34,508 nucleotides of DNA from Fibrobacter sp. GTDB taxonomy: Bacteria > Fibrobacterota > Fibrobacteria > Fibrobacterales > Fibrobacteraceae. The notes beneath the pieces were generated by a model, which saw nothing but the letters and a program-made list of their open reading frames with translations, was not told the origin of the DNA and did no database searches. The translations under genes were made by a program, and so were the position numbers. The stretch is from positions 1-34,508 of the forward strand of contig JAFVTX010000018.1 of the NCBI GenBank assembly GCA_017503015.1, given 5' to 3'. This document shows positions 25,462 to 33,905 of this stretch, piece after piece. Each line of letters opens with the position of its first letter. Position 1 is the first letter of the stretch.

Positions 25462-26505
25462 CTAGAACTTCCTGCTGGCGATGAACATGACCATCCGCAA
25501 GTCCCATTCGCTATCGACCTGCTTTTGCAGCAGTTCTTCCGTGGTGGGGTAGCGGCGGTTTTCGAACACGCGGTCCCTTGAAACGACGGCCATCAGCATG
25601 CCGTTCCATTTTTCGCTAATCTTGACCGATGCCATGGGAGTGAGGCTTACGGTCTTGAATCCGGGATTGTAATCCTTGTAGGTGTCGTCAAAGTCGTAGG
25701 CGTGCTTGAAGGCGCTTACGGTGGCGGAGAACATGAACATGGGCACCCGCTTAAAGGGCAGCATGTAGATGAGGGTGCCGCCGTACTTGTACCTGAAACC
25801 GTTCACCATGTCCTGGCCCCCGGCCTTCCAGACCTGTTTGTCTTCGGCGCCGGTGTAGCCGGAGTAGGTGTATTCGGCCGTGCCTTTCAAGATAATCTTG
25901 GTCCAGTCGGACTTGGGGAGGAATACCATGAGAAGGGGAAATGTCAGGCCTGCCTTGAAGTTAACACCATAGACAAATTCTGTGAAGAAAATGTCCTGGT
26001 CATAGTCCCTTTTTTCGGGGTTGTAAACGCCCATGAAGGTTGCTGTCTCGCCATAGTTGATGGCCGTCCCTAATATAGGCTGTATGCCCAGTTCCAACGT
26101 GTGCAGCCAATTTATGGACGCTTCTGCCTGCGTGTTGATGCCTGCAAACCCTAAATCGCCACCGATTCCTGCCTTTACGGACAGGAGCGGGTTGATGTTT
26201 TTTTGCAGGTAGGCCTCGGTCCGCCATCCCGGCACAGAAAAGGCAATGAAGGGCCAGTTGTGCAGTGTCTTGGAATTCCTGAGGGAATTGTGGGGGAGTA
26301 CCAGCGTGATAATGGAAAAAGTGTTCTCGAAGGCGCTTGTGACTCCAGACGCGTCTGGTTTTGCGGCTGGCTTTTCCGGTGTGGTAGCTGCCGAATCGGG
26401 CTGTGCCACCGTCGTAGAATCTGAACCTTGCGCATTTGCATAGAATGGCAAGAGAATTGCCAATATCAATGCCTTAAAAACGTTGCAAGATAGCCGTTTG
26501 CACAT
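25462..26505 (-). CDS. Predicted outer-membrane beta-barrel-like protein
   Basis: Using ATG at 26505 the product has 347 residues and a clear signal peptide (MCKRLSCNVFKALILAILLPFYANA, cleavage near 25); the in-frame ATG at 26559 would spoil it. A Ser/Thr/Pro-rich linker (about 27-50) precedes many alternating polar/hydrophobic strands (ASINWLHTLELGIQPILGT, MFMFSATVSAF, VSLTPMASVKIS), and the last residue is Phe (ASRKF), as in BAM-inserted barrels. The family is not recognised. A TATATTT box at 26515-26521 lies only 9 bases from the ATG, so the mRNA may be almost leaderless. Confidence 0.65.
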   Translation of the reverse strand: MCKRLSCNVFKALILAILLPFYANAQGSDSTTVAQPDSAATTPEKPAAKPDASGVTSAFENTFSIITLVLPHNSLRNSKTLHNWPFIAFSVPGWRTEAYLQKNINPLLSVKAGIGGDLGFAGINTQAEASINWLHTLELGIQPILGTAINYGETATFMGVYNPEKRDYDQDIFFTEFVYGVNFKAGLTFPLLMVFLPKSDWTKIILKGTAEYTYSGYTGAEDKQVWKAGGQDMVNGFRYKYGGTLIYMLPFKRVPMFMFSATVSAFKHAYDFDDTYKDYNPGFKTVSLTPMASVKISEKWNGMLMAVVSRDRVFENRRYPTTEELLQKQVDSEWDLRMVMFIASRKF

Positions 26506-26514
26506 ACGCGGGTG

Positions 26515-26521
26515 AAAATAT
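26515..26521 (-). promoter_or_regulatory. TAnnTTT box just before the barrel-like gene
   Basis: On the minus strand TATATTT ends 9 bases before the ATG at 26505. If the start of transcription is about 7 bases downstream of the box, almost no leader remains. Confidence 0.35.
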
Positions 26522-26585
26522 AGATATTTTGTTCGTTTGTTCGTGCTCCGACATGCCATCTAGCAAGAACAATGGCCCTCTTTGG

Positions 26586-26617
26586 TTGGTCTTTTTCGAA
26601 CGTATTTTTGTATATTC
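26586..26617 (+). promoter_or_regulatory. Promoter of the BatD-like gene
   Basis: TTGGTC (26586-26591), a 19-base spacer and TATATTC (26611-26617) precede the ATG at 26636. AGAGG at 26626-26630 may aid ribosome binding. Confidence 0.4.
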
Positions 26618-26635
26618 TTATGTATAGAGGTTTGT

Positions 26636-27619
26636 ATGTTCCGTTTTTCAGCCTTTTTTGCCCTAGTTCTTGCTTTTATATGTGCCGTACCGGCCCTTGC
26701 CTTCGATGTCTCGGTCAAGGCCAACGTGGATAACGCCCAGGTGTTCGTGGGCGACATGTTCAATTACGAAATCCAGGTCACTGCTCCCGAAAACGCCATC
26801 GTGGATTTGCCCAGCTTTGTCGGGAATTTGGGCAGTTTCGAAGTAAAGGAGATGAAAAACGAGAAGGTCACCGAGGGCATGCCCAAGGGTTCCGCCAGGT
26901 TCGTGTGGCTTGCGACCCTCAACACCTTCGTGAGCGGAGACTTTCTGATTGCGCCCCAGCAGGTCCAGGCCGTTGTCGGTAGCGATACGGTCAAGGTCAA
27001 TACGGACCCCGTGGCGGTGAAGGTCTCCATGCGCACCACCGGCGAAGAGACGGATATTTTGGAGGCCGAAGACCCCCTGGACGACCCCAGGCTCCCGCAG
27101 TGGCTTTTCATCTTGCTCATTGTTCTCGGCGTGATTGTGCTGGTGGTTCTCGGCTGGTTCCTCCATAAAAAATTTGCGAAGGTGGGTGCGGCTCCCAGGC
27201 TTCCGCCCTACGAAGAGGCGGTGCTCGCCCTCAAGGAACTGCGCCAGAAGAACTATCTGGCCGAAGGCAATCAGGGCGACTACTTTATGGCCCTCGGGTT
27301 TATCGCCCGCCGTTACGTGGAACGCCGTTTCGAGGTGGACATTCTGGATGCCACCGTGGCAGAACTCAAGCAGAGAATGGCCCATGTGGCGGGGCTCCCC
27401 CAGGCCTACAAGGAATCCATGGTGACCCTTGCCGTAGAGACGGAGCCGGTGAAATTCGCCAAGATGAAACTTGAAGGTGAACGCTGCCGCTTCTGGGATG
27501 AATGGGCCGACCGCCTGCTGGAGGACACCAAGCCCACTCCCGAAGAGGAACAGGCCAAGAAGGATGCGCTGAAAGCCGCCATACGTGATGTGAAGGCGGA
27601 GCGCAAAAAGAAGAAGTAA
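26636..27619 (+). CDS. BatD-like single-pass membrane protein
   Basis: The 327-residue protein (ATG 26636, chosen because it begins a good signal peptide MFRFSAFFALVLAFICAVPALA) has an exported beta-sandwich region. Its opening (VSVKANVDNAQVFVGDMFNYEIQV) and GSFEVKEMKNEKV resemble BatD/oxygen-tolerance proteins. A membrane helix (PQWLFILLIVLGVIVLVVLG, about 153-176) is followed by a cytoplasmic helical part that ends in a Lys-rich tail (ERKKKK). BatD proteins usually lie with BatA/BatB and MoxR; none of these is in the window, so the role is uncertain. YggS follows after 2 bp. Confidence 0.7.
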   Translation: MFRFSAFFALVLAFICAVPALAFDVSVKANVDNAQVFVGDMFNYEIQVTAPENAIVDLPSFVGNLGSFEVKEMKNEKVTEGMPKGSARFVWLATLNTFVSGDFLIAPQQVQAVVGSDTVKVNTDPVAVKVSMRTTGEETDILEAEDPLDDPRLPQWLFILLIVLGVIVLVVLGWFLHKKFAKVGAAPRLPPYEEAVLALKELRQKNYLAEGNQGDYFMALGFIARRYVERRFEVDILDATVAELKQRMAHVAGLPQAYKESMVTLAVETEPVKFAKMKLEGERCRFWDEWADRLLEDTKPTPEEEQAKKDALKAAIRDVKAERKKKK

Positions 27620-27621
27620 AA

Positions 27622-28398
27622 ATGGAATTCACTCTCGAAGAAATGCGAACCCACCTTGCCGCTCTGGAGGCAAGAATTTCAAGTGCCTGCAAAATCGCAG
27701 GCCGTAGCCGTGAATCTGTCAAACTCGTTTGGGTGAGCAAGTTCCACCCGGCAGAGGCCGTAGAAAACGCCATCAGCCTGGGCGCAACCGACTTCGGCGA
27801 AAACCGGGTGCAGGAAGCGGAACTCAAGTTCTCTACTCCCCGCACTGCCCTTGACGGAAGCCGTGTCCGCTGTCATGTTATAGGTCCTGTACAAAGTAAC
27901 AAGCTCAAGAAGGCGGCCATCGTAGCCGACTGCATCCATTCCATCGCCAGCATGGAGGCGGTGGAAAAGCTGGAAAAGGTCTGCGCGGCACTCCCCGGAG
28001 AGAATGGCGCGGGCAAAATCCTGGACATTCTTTTTCAGGTAAACGCCGGCGAAGAAGAGACCAAGAGTGGACTGGACGTTCACGAAGCGGAGAATTTCTT
28101 GAACGGCCTGACAGCCCGCGGTGAAACGGCGTTCCCCCACCTCCGTTTCCGGGGGCTCATGACCATCGGCAAGAACACCGGCGTGGCCGAAGATTCCCGG
28201 GAATGTTTCGCTTTCCTCCGTAACCTTCAGCAAAAATTTTTGGCCAAGGGCGGCCTGTTCGCGAACTTTGACCAGCTTTCCATGGGCATGACCGGCGACT
28301 TGGAAGTCGCCATCGAAGAAGGCTCCACCATAATCCGCGTGGGCACCGCCCTCTTCGGCGAACGGGACTATAGTAAGCCCGTCAACGACCCTGTTTAG
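27622..28398 (+). CDS. YggS/PLPBP family pyridoxal-phosphate homeostasis protein
   Basis: The 258-residue product is a fold-type III alanine-racemase-like barrel. Conserved parts are KLVWVSKFHP with the PLP lysine Lys40, GATDFGENRVQEAE, CHVIGPVQSNKLKK (the usual HFIGxLQxNK), FRGLMTIGKN, LSMGMTGDLEVAIEEGSTIIRVGTALFG. Members balance free PLP and affect amino-acid levels rather than catalyse a known reaction. It starts 2 bp after the BatD-like gene. GPVQSN differs from the common GxLQxN, a mild variation. Confidence 0.93.
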   Translation: MEFTLEEMRTHLAALEARISSACKIAGRSRESVKLVWVSKFHPAEAVENAISLGATDFGENRVQEAELKFSTPRTALDGSRVRCHVIGPVQSNKLKKAAIVADCIHSIASMEAVEKLEKVCAALPGENGAGKILDILFQVNAGEEETKSGLDVHEAENFLNGLTARGETAFPHLRFRGLMTIGKNTGVAEDSRECFAFLRNLQQKFLAKGGLFANFDQLSMGMTGDLEVAIEEGSTIIRVGTALFGERDYSKPVNDPV

Positions 28399-28429
28399 GC
28401 CATATTTTTCGTTCTGTCCCCTTTTTGTC

Positions 28430-28456
28430 TTCCACGACTTGTTCGGGGATCTCCTT
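28430..28456 (+). repeat. Degenerate half-copy of the REP-like repeat
   Basis: After yggS, TGTTCGGGGATCTCCTTTTTT keeps the right-hand end of the family (GGGGATCTCC) but the left half (CTTCCACGACT) has decayed. The T-run after it could still give weak termination before lemA. Confidence 0.4.
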
Positions 28457-28459
28457 TTT

Positions 28460-28470
28460 TATATACATTT
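28460..28470 (+). promoter_or_regulatory. TAnnTTT promoter box for lemA
   Basis: TATATACATTT includes TACATTT (28464-28470), 27 bases before the ATG at 28498, with TTGTTC about 18-19 bases further upstream. Confidence 0.4.
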
Positions 28471-28497
28471 CCTTTGAACAACAGAAAGGAGAACCTT

Positions 28498-29058
28498 ATG
28501 ACTGTCGGAATCGTCGTTCTTGTAGTAGTGGTAATTCTTGTGGGCTGGTTCATCGCCATGTACAATGGCCTGGTGAAACTCCGCAACAACCGCGAAAACG
28601 CCTTTGCTAATATCGATGTGCAGCTCAAGCAGCGCTATGACCTGGTGCCCCAGCTGGTGGAGACCATCAAGGGGTATGCTTCCCACGAAAAGGAAACCCT
28701 TGAAAAGGTGACTGCCGCCCGAGCCGCCGCCATGAACGCCACCACCGTCGACGAGAAACTTGCCGCCGACAAGGCCCTGTCGGGCGCTCTTGCCGGACTC
28801 CGGGTTTCGCTGGAAGCCTACCCCGAACTGAAGGCCAACCAGAACTTCTTGCAGTTGCAGAACGAACTGGCCGACATCGAGAACAAGCTTTCCGCCGCCC
28901 GCCGCTTCTTCAATTCCACCACCCGCGAACTGAACAACGCCTGCGAGGTGTTCCCGAGCAACATCGTGGCGGGCATGTTCGGCTTCAAGCGCGCCCCCAT
29001 GTACGAGGCCACCGAAAACCGCGAGACCCTCAACAAGGCCCCCGAGGTGAAGTTCTAG
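28498..29058 (+). CDS. LemA family protein
   Basis: The 186-residue product has one N-terminal membrane helix (TVGIVVLVVVVILVGWFIAMYNGLVKL), then long helices with the family markers NRENAFANIDVQLKQRYDLVPQLVETIKGYASHEKETLEKVTAAR and ENKLSAARRFFNSTTRELNNACEVFPSNIVAGMFGF. ATG at 28498 follows a strong AGAAAGGAGAA site; the in-frame TTG at 28474 is rejected. LemA proteins are often encoded beside HtpX-type proteases, as here; their function is poorly defined. Confidence 0.93.
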   Translation: MTVGIVVLVVVVILVGWFIAMYNGLVKLRNNRENAFANIDVQLKQRYDLVPQLVETIKGYASHEKETLEKVTAARAAAMNATTVDEKLAADKALSGALAGLRVSLEAYPELKANQNFLQLQNELADIENKLSAARRFFNSTTRELNNACEVFPSNIVAGMFGFKRAPMYEATENRETLNKAPEVKF

Positions 29059-29234
29059 AGGTATGAGCGGTGAGGTCGGGCTACGCCCTTTGGGGGCGGC
29101 TTGCGATGCAAGCCTTTGAGCTAAAGTAGCGTGCTTTTGGTGCGGTTCTGAAAGCCTCATACCTCAAAGGGAACCCTGGAGCATAGCGATAGGGTGACCG
29201 CGCCCACACCTCAAAGCACCGAAGGCCGCTTTAT
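29058..29234. repeat. lemA/htpX gap with a 10-bp inverted repeat and direct repeats
   Basis: GAGGTATGAG (29058-29067) and CTCATACCTC (29156-29165) are perfect reverse complements 88 bases apart. ACCTCAAAG occurs twice (29161-29169 and 29208-29216). Between them lie a G+C-rich GGTCGGGCTACGCCC stretch and a GGCTTGCGATGCAAGCC hairpin (about 29099-29115). No open frame. It lies inside what should be a two-gene operon. Confidence 0.5.
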
Positions 29235-30281
29235 ATGAAATACGTCGGGCTCCAGACACAGATTTGGCGGAATAACCGCAATACGGTTATCCTGCTCTGC
29301 ATGTTTCCCGTGATTCTTCTCGGGATGGTTCTCCTGGCGATTATGACCCTGGATTTTTTCGGCTGGTTCTGTTGGGACGGAGCCTGCCCGCCGGGTCCTC
29401 AGGCCGCCACATTCCACTGGCCTATCATCTGGTACTATTTCAAGGACGCCATGCCCTTCACCCTTAGCATGACGGGGCTCTGGTTCATTATCGCCTACTG
29501 CACGAATACCGCCATCATCCGCCACATCACTCATGCGAAGCCGACGGAACGCAAGGACAACCTGCGGGTCTATAATCTGGTGGAAAACCTCTGCATCGCA
29601 GGGGGCATCGAAATGCCCCAAATCAACATCGTCGAAGACGACCAGCTGAACGCTTTTGCCAGCGGGGTGGATGTTCCGTCTTTCACAATCACGCTTACGA
29701 CCGGACTTATAGACAAACTAGATGATGCGGAACTGGCCGCCGTCATTGGGCACGAACTGACCCACATCAAGAATCGGGACACCCGCCTGATGGTGGTATG
29801 TATCGTATTCGTCGGGATTTTTGCGGCCATCCGGTCCATGGCCGTGCGAATGCTTATGGGGCTGCTCACCGGGCCCCGCCGCCGCACCACCAACCGCAGC
29901 AAAAAAAATGGCGGCGGCGGTGGCGCCATTTTCGGAATCATCCTGTTCTTGGTGGCGCTTATCATATGGAGCACCGTCGGGTATTTCTTCAGCTGGCTTA
30001 CCCGTATGGCCATTTCCCGCACACGCGAATACGTGGCCGATGCCGGCGGTGCCGAACTCTGTGGAGACCCTTTGGCCCTGGCCTCTGCCCTGCAGAAAAT
30101 TTCTGACAATCCGGGTCTTGACAATGTCCACCGGGGCGACGTGGCTCAACTCTACATAATACACCCCGACGAGGAATTCGACAACGACATGAAACTCTCG
30201 GGCTGGGTGGCCAAGGCGAATACCATGTTCTGCACCCACCCCGACACGCCAGAACGTATCAAAATTCTGAAACAGTTCTAG
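29235..30281 (+). CDS. M48 family membrane metallopeptidase, HtpX-like
   Basis: The 348-residue protein has two N-terminal membrane helices (about 18-42 and 70-92), the NLVENLCIAGGIEMPQINIVEDDQLNAFASG segment typical of HtpX, the zinc motif IGHELTHIKNRD (His173, Glu174, His177), two further membrane segments around a Gly-rich loop (RRRTTNRSKKNGGGGGA), and SRTREYVADAGGAELCG with the third ligand Glu265. The C-terminus ends with CTHPDTPERIKIL. It degrades misfolded membrane proteins in the model family. The longer Gly-rich insert and the extracytoplasmic WFCWDGACPPGP loop are unlike E. coli HtpX, so I leave the symbol blank. Confidence 0.92.
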   Translation: MKYVGLQTQIWRNNRNTVILLCMFPVILLGMVLLAIMTLDFFGWFCWDGACPPGPQAATFHWPIIWYYFKDAMPFTLSMTGLWFIIAYCTNTAIIRHITHAKPTERKDNLRVYNLVENLCIAGGIEMPQINIVEDDQLNAFASGVDVPSFTITLTTGLIDKLDDAELAAVIGHELTHIKNRDTRLMVVCIVFVGIFAAIRSMAVRMLMGLLTGPRRRTTNRSKKNGGGGGAIFGIILFLVALIIWSTVGYFFSWLTRMAISRTREYVADAGGAELCGDPLALASALQKISDNPGLDNVHRGDVAQLYIIHPDEEFDNDMKLSGWVAKANTMFCTHPDTPERIKILKQF

Positions 30282-30290
30282 AGGAAAATG

Positions 30291-30297
30291 TATATTT
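30291..30297 (+). promoter_or_regulatory. TAnnTTT promoter box for the 30319 lipoprotein gene
   Basis: TATATTT lies 21 bases before the ATG at 30319, with AGGTGG (30303-30308) between them. Confidence 0.4.
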
Positions 30298-30318
30298 CCT
30301 TTAGGTGGTGTCTACAGT

Positions 30319-31404
30319 ATGATTTACAATTCGTTGAAATACCTGTGGATGGGAATGGCTTTTTTGTGGATTGTCGGTTGCAATGGCGACGACTCTTACA
30401 TGTATCGGGATTATTGTGAATCTTATGGATGCAAGCCTTCTACCGAAGTTCTGCAACGGCCTACGTCTTTTGCGCTGGAACTGCAACTGAATGATTCTGC
30501 TGATTCGCGTGTGGCAAAACTCTATACGCTGGATTGTGATTTCCTTCCTGGAGAGGATTCGACAGAACTCAGTACGTTCTGCGTCGATAGTCTCAGGTAC
30601 GGCAAAAGCGATTCCCTAAGGCACTTGCCCCAAAGGAACAAGAATTCCTACGAGAGTTTTTATTCTCTGTACGTAAAGGACGATGGGTCTGTTCTAGAAA
30701 AGTTTGCCCGAATTCCCATAGATGACGACGACCATTTGCGTTTTACCCTGGTGGATCGCAAGAACAAGAAGAAAACTTTCGATGTGGACCTATCCGCCTT
30801 TATCAAGATGTATGAACTCCATGGTGACACCTTTGAATTTAAGTTTCCGGACAGCACCACTTTCACTGCCTTTACCCGCGATACTACATTCAGCGAGAAG
30901 GATTGTGCAGTTCCATTTACGAGTGAAAAATCGTATGAATGCTATGATTATTCCGTTTACGGTGACACCTATATGGATACGACCATCTATTGTATTCTGC
31001 AACCAGGCGATAGTTACGAAAATGTTTATCACTATATGACTACGTCAGAATTTTTGGGTGTGCATTTGAGCGATATCGGTGATTCTAACGCCTGCAAGTC
31101 GCAACGGTTCTATGCGAGCATTACAGAACAAAAACCATGGCTTATCTACTATGTCCAATGTGACAAGATTAGTCTGGACTCTTTGCCTGATTCGCTTTCC
31201 CTGAGCAATCTTTATTCCCGCCGGTTGATGAATGAATCTCTCCTGGACTCCCTGGGTGACCGAATGTACCGATGGAGCGAAGACCAGTCTGATTCCACAT
31301 GGGTTACCGGTCACCGTCATTCTTGGCACACCGTTACCCGCCTTGGTGAACAGGGCCCTGACAAAGAAGACGACTTCACGGTTTACACCATTTATAAGGA
31401 TTAA
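30319..31404 (+). CDS. Predicted lipoprotein of unknown function
   Basis: The 361-residue product starts MIYNSLKYLWMGMAFLWIVGC, giving a lipobox IVGC with Cys21. The mature part is rich in Asp, Ser and aromatic residues with scattered cysteines (for example LDCDFLPGEDSTELSTFC, CAVPFTSEKSYEC), perhaps forming disulfides after export. I recognise no domain. Base composition is A+T-richer than the neighbouring genes. The next gene starts 8 bp later, so the two are likely co-transcribed and may make an envelope pair. Confidence 0.7.
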   Translation: MIYNSLKYLWMGMAFLWIVGCNGDDSYMYRDYCESYGCKPSTEVLQRPTSFALELQLNDSADSRVAKLYTLDCDFLPGEDSTELSTFCVDSLRYGKSDSLRHLPQRNKNSYESFYSLYVKDDGSVLEKFARIPIDDDDHLRFTLVDRKNKKKTFDVDLSAFIKMYELHGDTFEFKFPDSTTFTAFTRDTTFSEKDCAVPFTSEKSYECYDYSVYGDTYMDTTIYCILQPGDSYENVYHYMTTSEFLGVHLSDIGDSNACKSQRFYASITEQKPWLIYYVQCDKISLDSLPDSLSLSNLYSRRLMNESLLDSLGDRMYRWSEDQSDSTWVTGHRHSWHTVTRLGEQGPDKEDDFTVYTIYKD

Positions 31405-31412
31405 GGCAGTTG

Positions 31413-32117
31413 ATGAAAAGGCTTATTTTCTTATTGATTGCACTTCTGGTGGTGTCTTCTTATGGAGAAGAATCGGTGTCTGGGCAACGGCGAAAGAGCA
31501 GTTTTTATTTTGACGCCACGGTAGGTATGGCTTTGCGCCACCTTGAGGCGGTGCAGATGGTTCACGACTATTCGGAGTCAAGTCCTGCTTGCCATTTTGA
31601 ACCTGACGGTCGTTATGTGTGTGGCGAGAAATCTTCTGGTGGCAAATATGGTTCCTATGAAAAAGATATTGGCTATACGGGTTTTGGCCCCCTTTTTTCA
31701 ATGCGGCTTGGCTGTTTGATAAAGGGTGTTGTTGCTCCTTTTGCAAATATCGAATTTGAAAGAACTGGCGGAAAGGTTCATGGGCGTGAAAAAGACGAAG
31801 ACGATGCCAAGCCAAGATCGGCCTTTTTGGGTGGTGGCCCTGGCGTCGCCATTTATCCTTTCAGCCATTCAGAAAGTGCAGCCAAGAATCTTTATATGGT
31901 TGCTACTGCAAATATGTTGTTGGGTAGCGGTGGCGGTATCGGTTTTTTGGGAGTCAATGTATTGTTTGAAGCGGGCTACCTTTTTCCTGTGTCGGAACGA
32001 CTTAATTTTGGCTTTGCCGCCGGGGCAGACCTTATTTCCCCCGGTGAAATTGATGATGATATTAACGATGATAGCGGCTATGCGGTATGGGTAGGCGTTA
32101 AGTTTGTGAGAAAATAA
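31413..32117 (+). CDS. Predicted outer-membrane beta-barrel-like protein
   Basis: The 234-residue product (ATG 31413; the TTG at 31410 in frame is less likely) has a signal peptide (MKRLIFLLIALLVVSSYG, cleavage near 18) and a pattern of glycine-rich amphipathic strands (SSFYFDATVGMALRHLE, PLFSMRLGCLIKGVVAPFANIEFE, GGGPGVAIYPF, LNFGFAAGADLIS, YAVWVGVKFVRK), as in small outer-membrane barrels. No family is recognised. It follows the lipoprotein gene directly and is followed by REP-like repeats. Confidence 0.65.
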   Translation: MKRLIFLLIALLVVSSYGEESVSGQRRKSSFYFDATVGMALRHLEAVQMVHDYSESSPACHFEPDGRYVCGEKSSGGKYGSYEKDIGYTGFGPLFSMRLGCLIKGVVAPFANIEFERTGGKVHGREKDEDDAKPRSAFLGGGPGVAIYPFSHSESAAKNLYMVATANMLLGSGGGIGFLGVNVLFEAGYLFPVSERLNFGFAAGADLISPGEIDDDINDDSGYAVWVGVKFVRK

Positions 32118-32123
32118 GCCCCG

Positions 32124-32193
32124 TTGTCATGCCCGTTTCCAACTTGTCATCCCCGCGCCCCTCACTTGTCATCCCCGCGCAGGCGGGGATCTC
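32124..32193. repeat. REP-like palindrome cluster, copy E (two half copies and one full copy)
   Basis: TTGTCATGCCCG (about 32124), CTTGTCATCCCCGCG (32143-32157) and CTTGTCATCCCCGCG-CAG-GCGGGGATCTCC (32165-32194) lie side by side. They fill the gap between convergent genes; the last bases abut the rarA stop codon. The full copy is nearly identical to the one inside the symporter gene. Confidence 0.85.
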
Positions 32194-33483
32194 CTAGCGG
32201 GCATTTCCCTTTTCCCGCTTAATCTGCTTTAGCTGCGCAAGCCTTTCTCCAAGAGCCTTTTCTTTTCCGTAGGGCTTTGGCTGGTAAATCTCGGTGCCTT
32301 CCAGCTGCTTGGGCAGATGTTCCTGTGCGGAATAAGCGCCCGGGCTGTCGTGGTCGTACTGGTAATCGACCCCGTAGCCTAGCTTTTCGCCCACCTTCGT
32401 CACCGAATTGCGGAAAGCCCGCGGCACGGGGAGCGTTCCCGTCTGCTTCACAATGGAGTCGGCCTTCATTCCGGCCAACTCCAGACTGTTGCTCTTGGGA
32501 GCAAGGGACAGGTAAACGGCCAGTTCGTCGAGGGCGATGAGTCCCTCGGGGATTCCCATAAAGTCGTAGGCCTCGCGAGCGGCGGTGGCCAGCAGCAAGG
32601 CGTTGGGGTCTGCAAGGCCGATATCTTCCATGCTCATGCGCATAAGACGCCGCAGAATAAACCGCGGGTCTTCACCGCCCTGCAGCATGCGGTGCAACCA
32701 GTAGAGGGCGGCATCCGGGTCAGATCCGCGTACCGACTTGTGCAGGGCCGAAATCAGGTTGTAGTGCTCTTCGCCGCTCTTGTCGTAGCGCAGGGGCTTC
32801 TTGTACTGGAATTCTTCCAGGAGTTTCTCGTCGATAACTTTGCGGTCGCCCAGGTTCTTGCCAATCCATTCGATCTGGTTCAGCAAAAAGCGGGCGTCAC
32901 CGTCGGACTGGGCGATGAGTTTTTCCACGACGGCGTCTTCGACTTCCACATCTTTCAGTTGCAATCCGCGAGGGTGGTCCCGCAGGGCGCTGAAAATCAG
33001 CGTGCGTAAATCTTCTTTGCTTAAGGGTGCAAAAAGAATCAGCTGGCAGCGGCTGAGTAACGCGCTGTTGACCTCGAACCCCGGGTTCTCGGTGGTGGCG
33101 CCAATGAGCGTCACCGTGCCGTCTTCCACGGCACCCAACAGCGCATCTTGCTGGCCTTTGTTAAACCGGTGGATTTCGTCGATAAACAGGATGGTGTCCT
33201 TGAACATGCCCTTCATCTTGCGTGCGTCGGCCAAAACTTCTTTCACCTCTTTCACGCCGCTGGCTACCGCAGATAAAGCCACGAAGGCTTTCTTGGTGTG
33301 CTGGCGGATTACGTGGGCGAGGCTGGTCTTGCCGCAACCCGGCGGGCCCCAGAAAATCATGCTGGGAACGTTGTCGTTCTCGAGACTCTTGCGCAATAGG
33401 CTCTGCTCGCCCAGAATCTTGTTCTGGCCCAGAAATTCGTCCAGGTTCTGCGGGCGTAGTCTTTCGGCGAGGGGCTGGTCCAT
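32194..33483 (-). CDS. rarA: Replication-associated recombination protein A (RarA/MgsA AAA+ ATPase)
   Basis: This clamp-loader-like ATPase acts at stalled replication forks. The 429-residue product opens with PLAERLRPQNLDEFLGQ, has Walker A FWGPPGCGKTS (44-54), Walker B ILFIDEIHRFNKGQQDALL (about 97-115), sensor 1 IGATTENPGFEVNSALLSRC, and the C-terminal tetramerisation part (RRLMRMSMEDIGLADPNAL, AREAYDFMGIPEG, YGVDYQYDHDSPGAYSAQEHLP). Length is normal. The thioesterase gene lies upstream on the same strand, 5 bp away, so both share a promoter. Confidence 0.96.
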   Translation of the reverse strand: MDQPLAERLRPQNLDEFLGQNKILGEQSLLRKSLENDNVPSMIFWGPPGCGKTSLAHVIRQHTKKAFVALSAVASGVKEVKEVLADARKMKGMFKDTILFIDEIHRFNKGQQDALLGAVEDGTVTLIGATTENPGFEVNSALLSRCQLILFAPLSKEDLRTLIFSALRDHPRGLQLKDVEVEDAVVEKLIAQSDGDARFLLNQIEWIGKNLGDRKVIDEKLLEEFQYKKPLRYDKSGEEHYNLISALHKSVRGSDPDAALYWLHRMLQGGEDPRFILRRLMRMSMEDIGLADPNALLLATAAREAYDFMGIPEGLIALDELAVYLSLAPKSNSLELAGMKADSIVKQTGTLPVPRAFRNSVTKVGEKLGYGVDYQYDHDSPGAYSAQEHLPKQLEGTEIYQPKPYGKEKALGERLAQLKQIKREKGNAR

Positions 33484-33488
33484 TAGGC

Positions 33489-33905
33489 TTAGGCGTCCTC
33501 GTTCACAAATTCAAACTTTGCAAAGCCCGAAGGCAGTTCCCGTGTGGGCCTGCCGTTTTTCAGCATGCAGTGGAGCGTAGAGCCCGTAGTGCAGAGCTTG
33601 CCGTTCACTGTCGCCTTGTACAAAAAGCGCACCCGGAGCCTGTCAACCCGGACCATGGTGGTCTCGATATCTACGAATTCGCCATAGTGGGTGGGGTTCT
33701 TGAATTGGACGTTCAGCTCCAGAACGGGGCTCGAAAAACCTTCGGCCTCCATGTCGGCGTAGCTTGCGCCCGCTTCGCGGAAATATTCGGTACGGGCCTG
33801 CTCGAACCACACGGCATAAACAGCGTGGTGCACGATTCCCATCTGGTCGGTTTCGGCGTAGCGCACGTCAATGCGTGCCGTATGCTTGAAAGTGCATGTT
33901 TCCAT
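33489..33905 (-). CDS. YbgC-like acyl-CoA thioesterase (4HBT hotdog)
   Basis: The 138-residue protein (ATG 33905; an in-frame ATG at 33926 would lie in the promoter) shows the hotdog signature VRYAETDQMGIVHHAVYAVWFEQARTEYF with the catalytic Asp20, then LELNVQFKNPTHYGEFVDIETTMVRVDRLRVRF. It would hydrolyse a small or medium acyl-CoA; the substrate is not known. No gene of the Tol-Pal system, a usual YbgC neighbour, is present. It is the first gene of a pair with rarA. TATATTT at 33912-33918 (minus strand) lies 6 bases from the ATG, implying a leaderless or nearly leaderless mRNA. Confidence 0.9.
   Translation of the reverse strand: METCTFKHTARIDVRYAETDQMGIVHHAVYAVWFEQARTEYFREAGASYADMEAEGFSSPVLELNVQFKNPTHYGEFVDIETTMVRVDRLRVRFLYKATVNGKLCTTGSTLHCMLKNGRPTRELPSGFAKFEFVNEDA

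Noticed and set aside
26505-26559. Upstream ATG for the barrel-like gene
   Set aside because: It adds a basic, unconserved 18-residue leader in front of a good signal peptide and places the promoter box inside the coding region.
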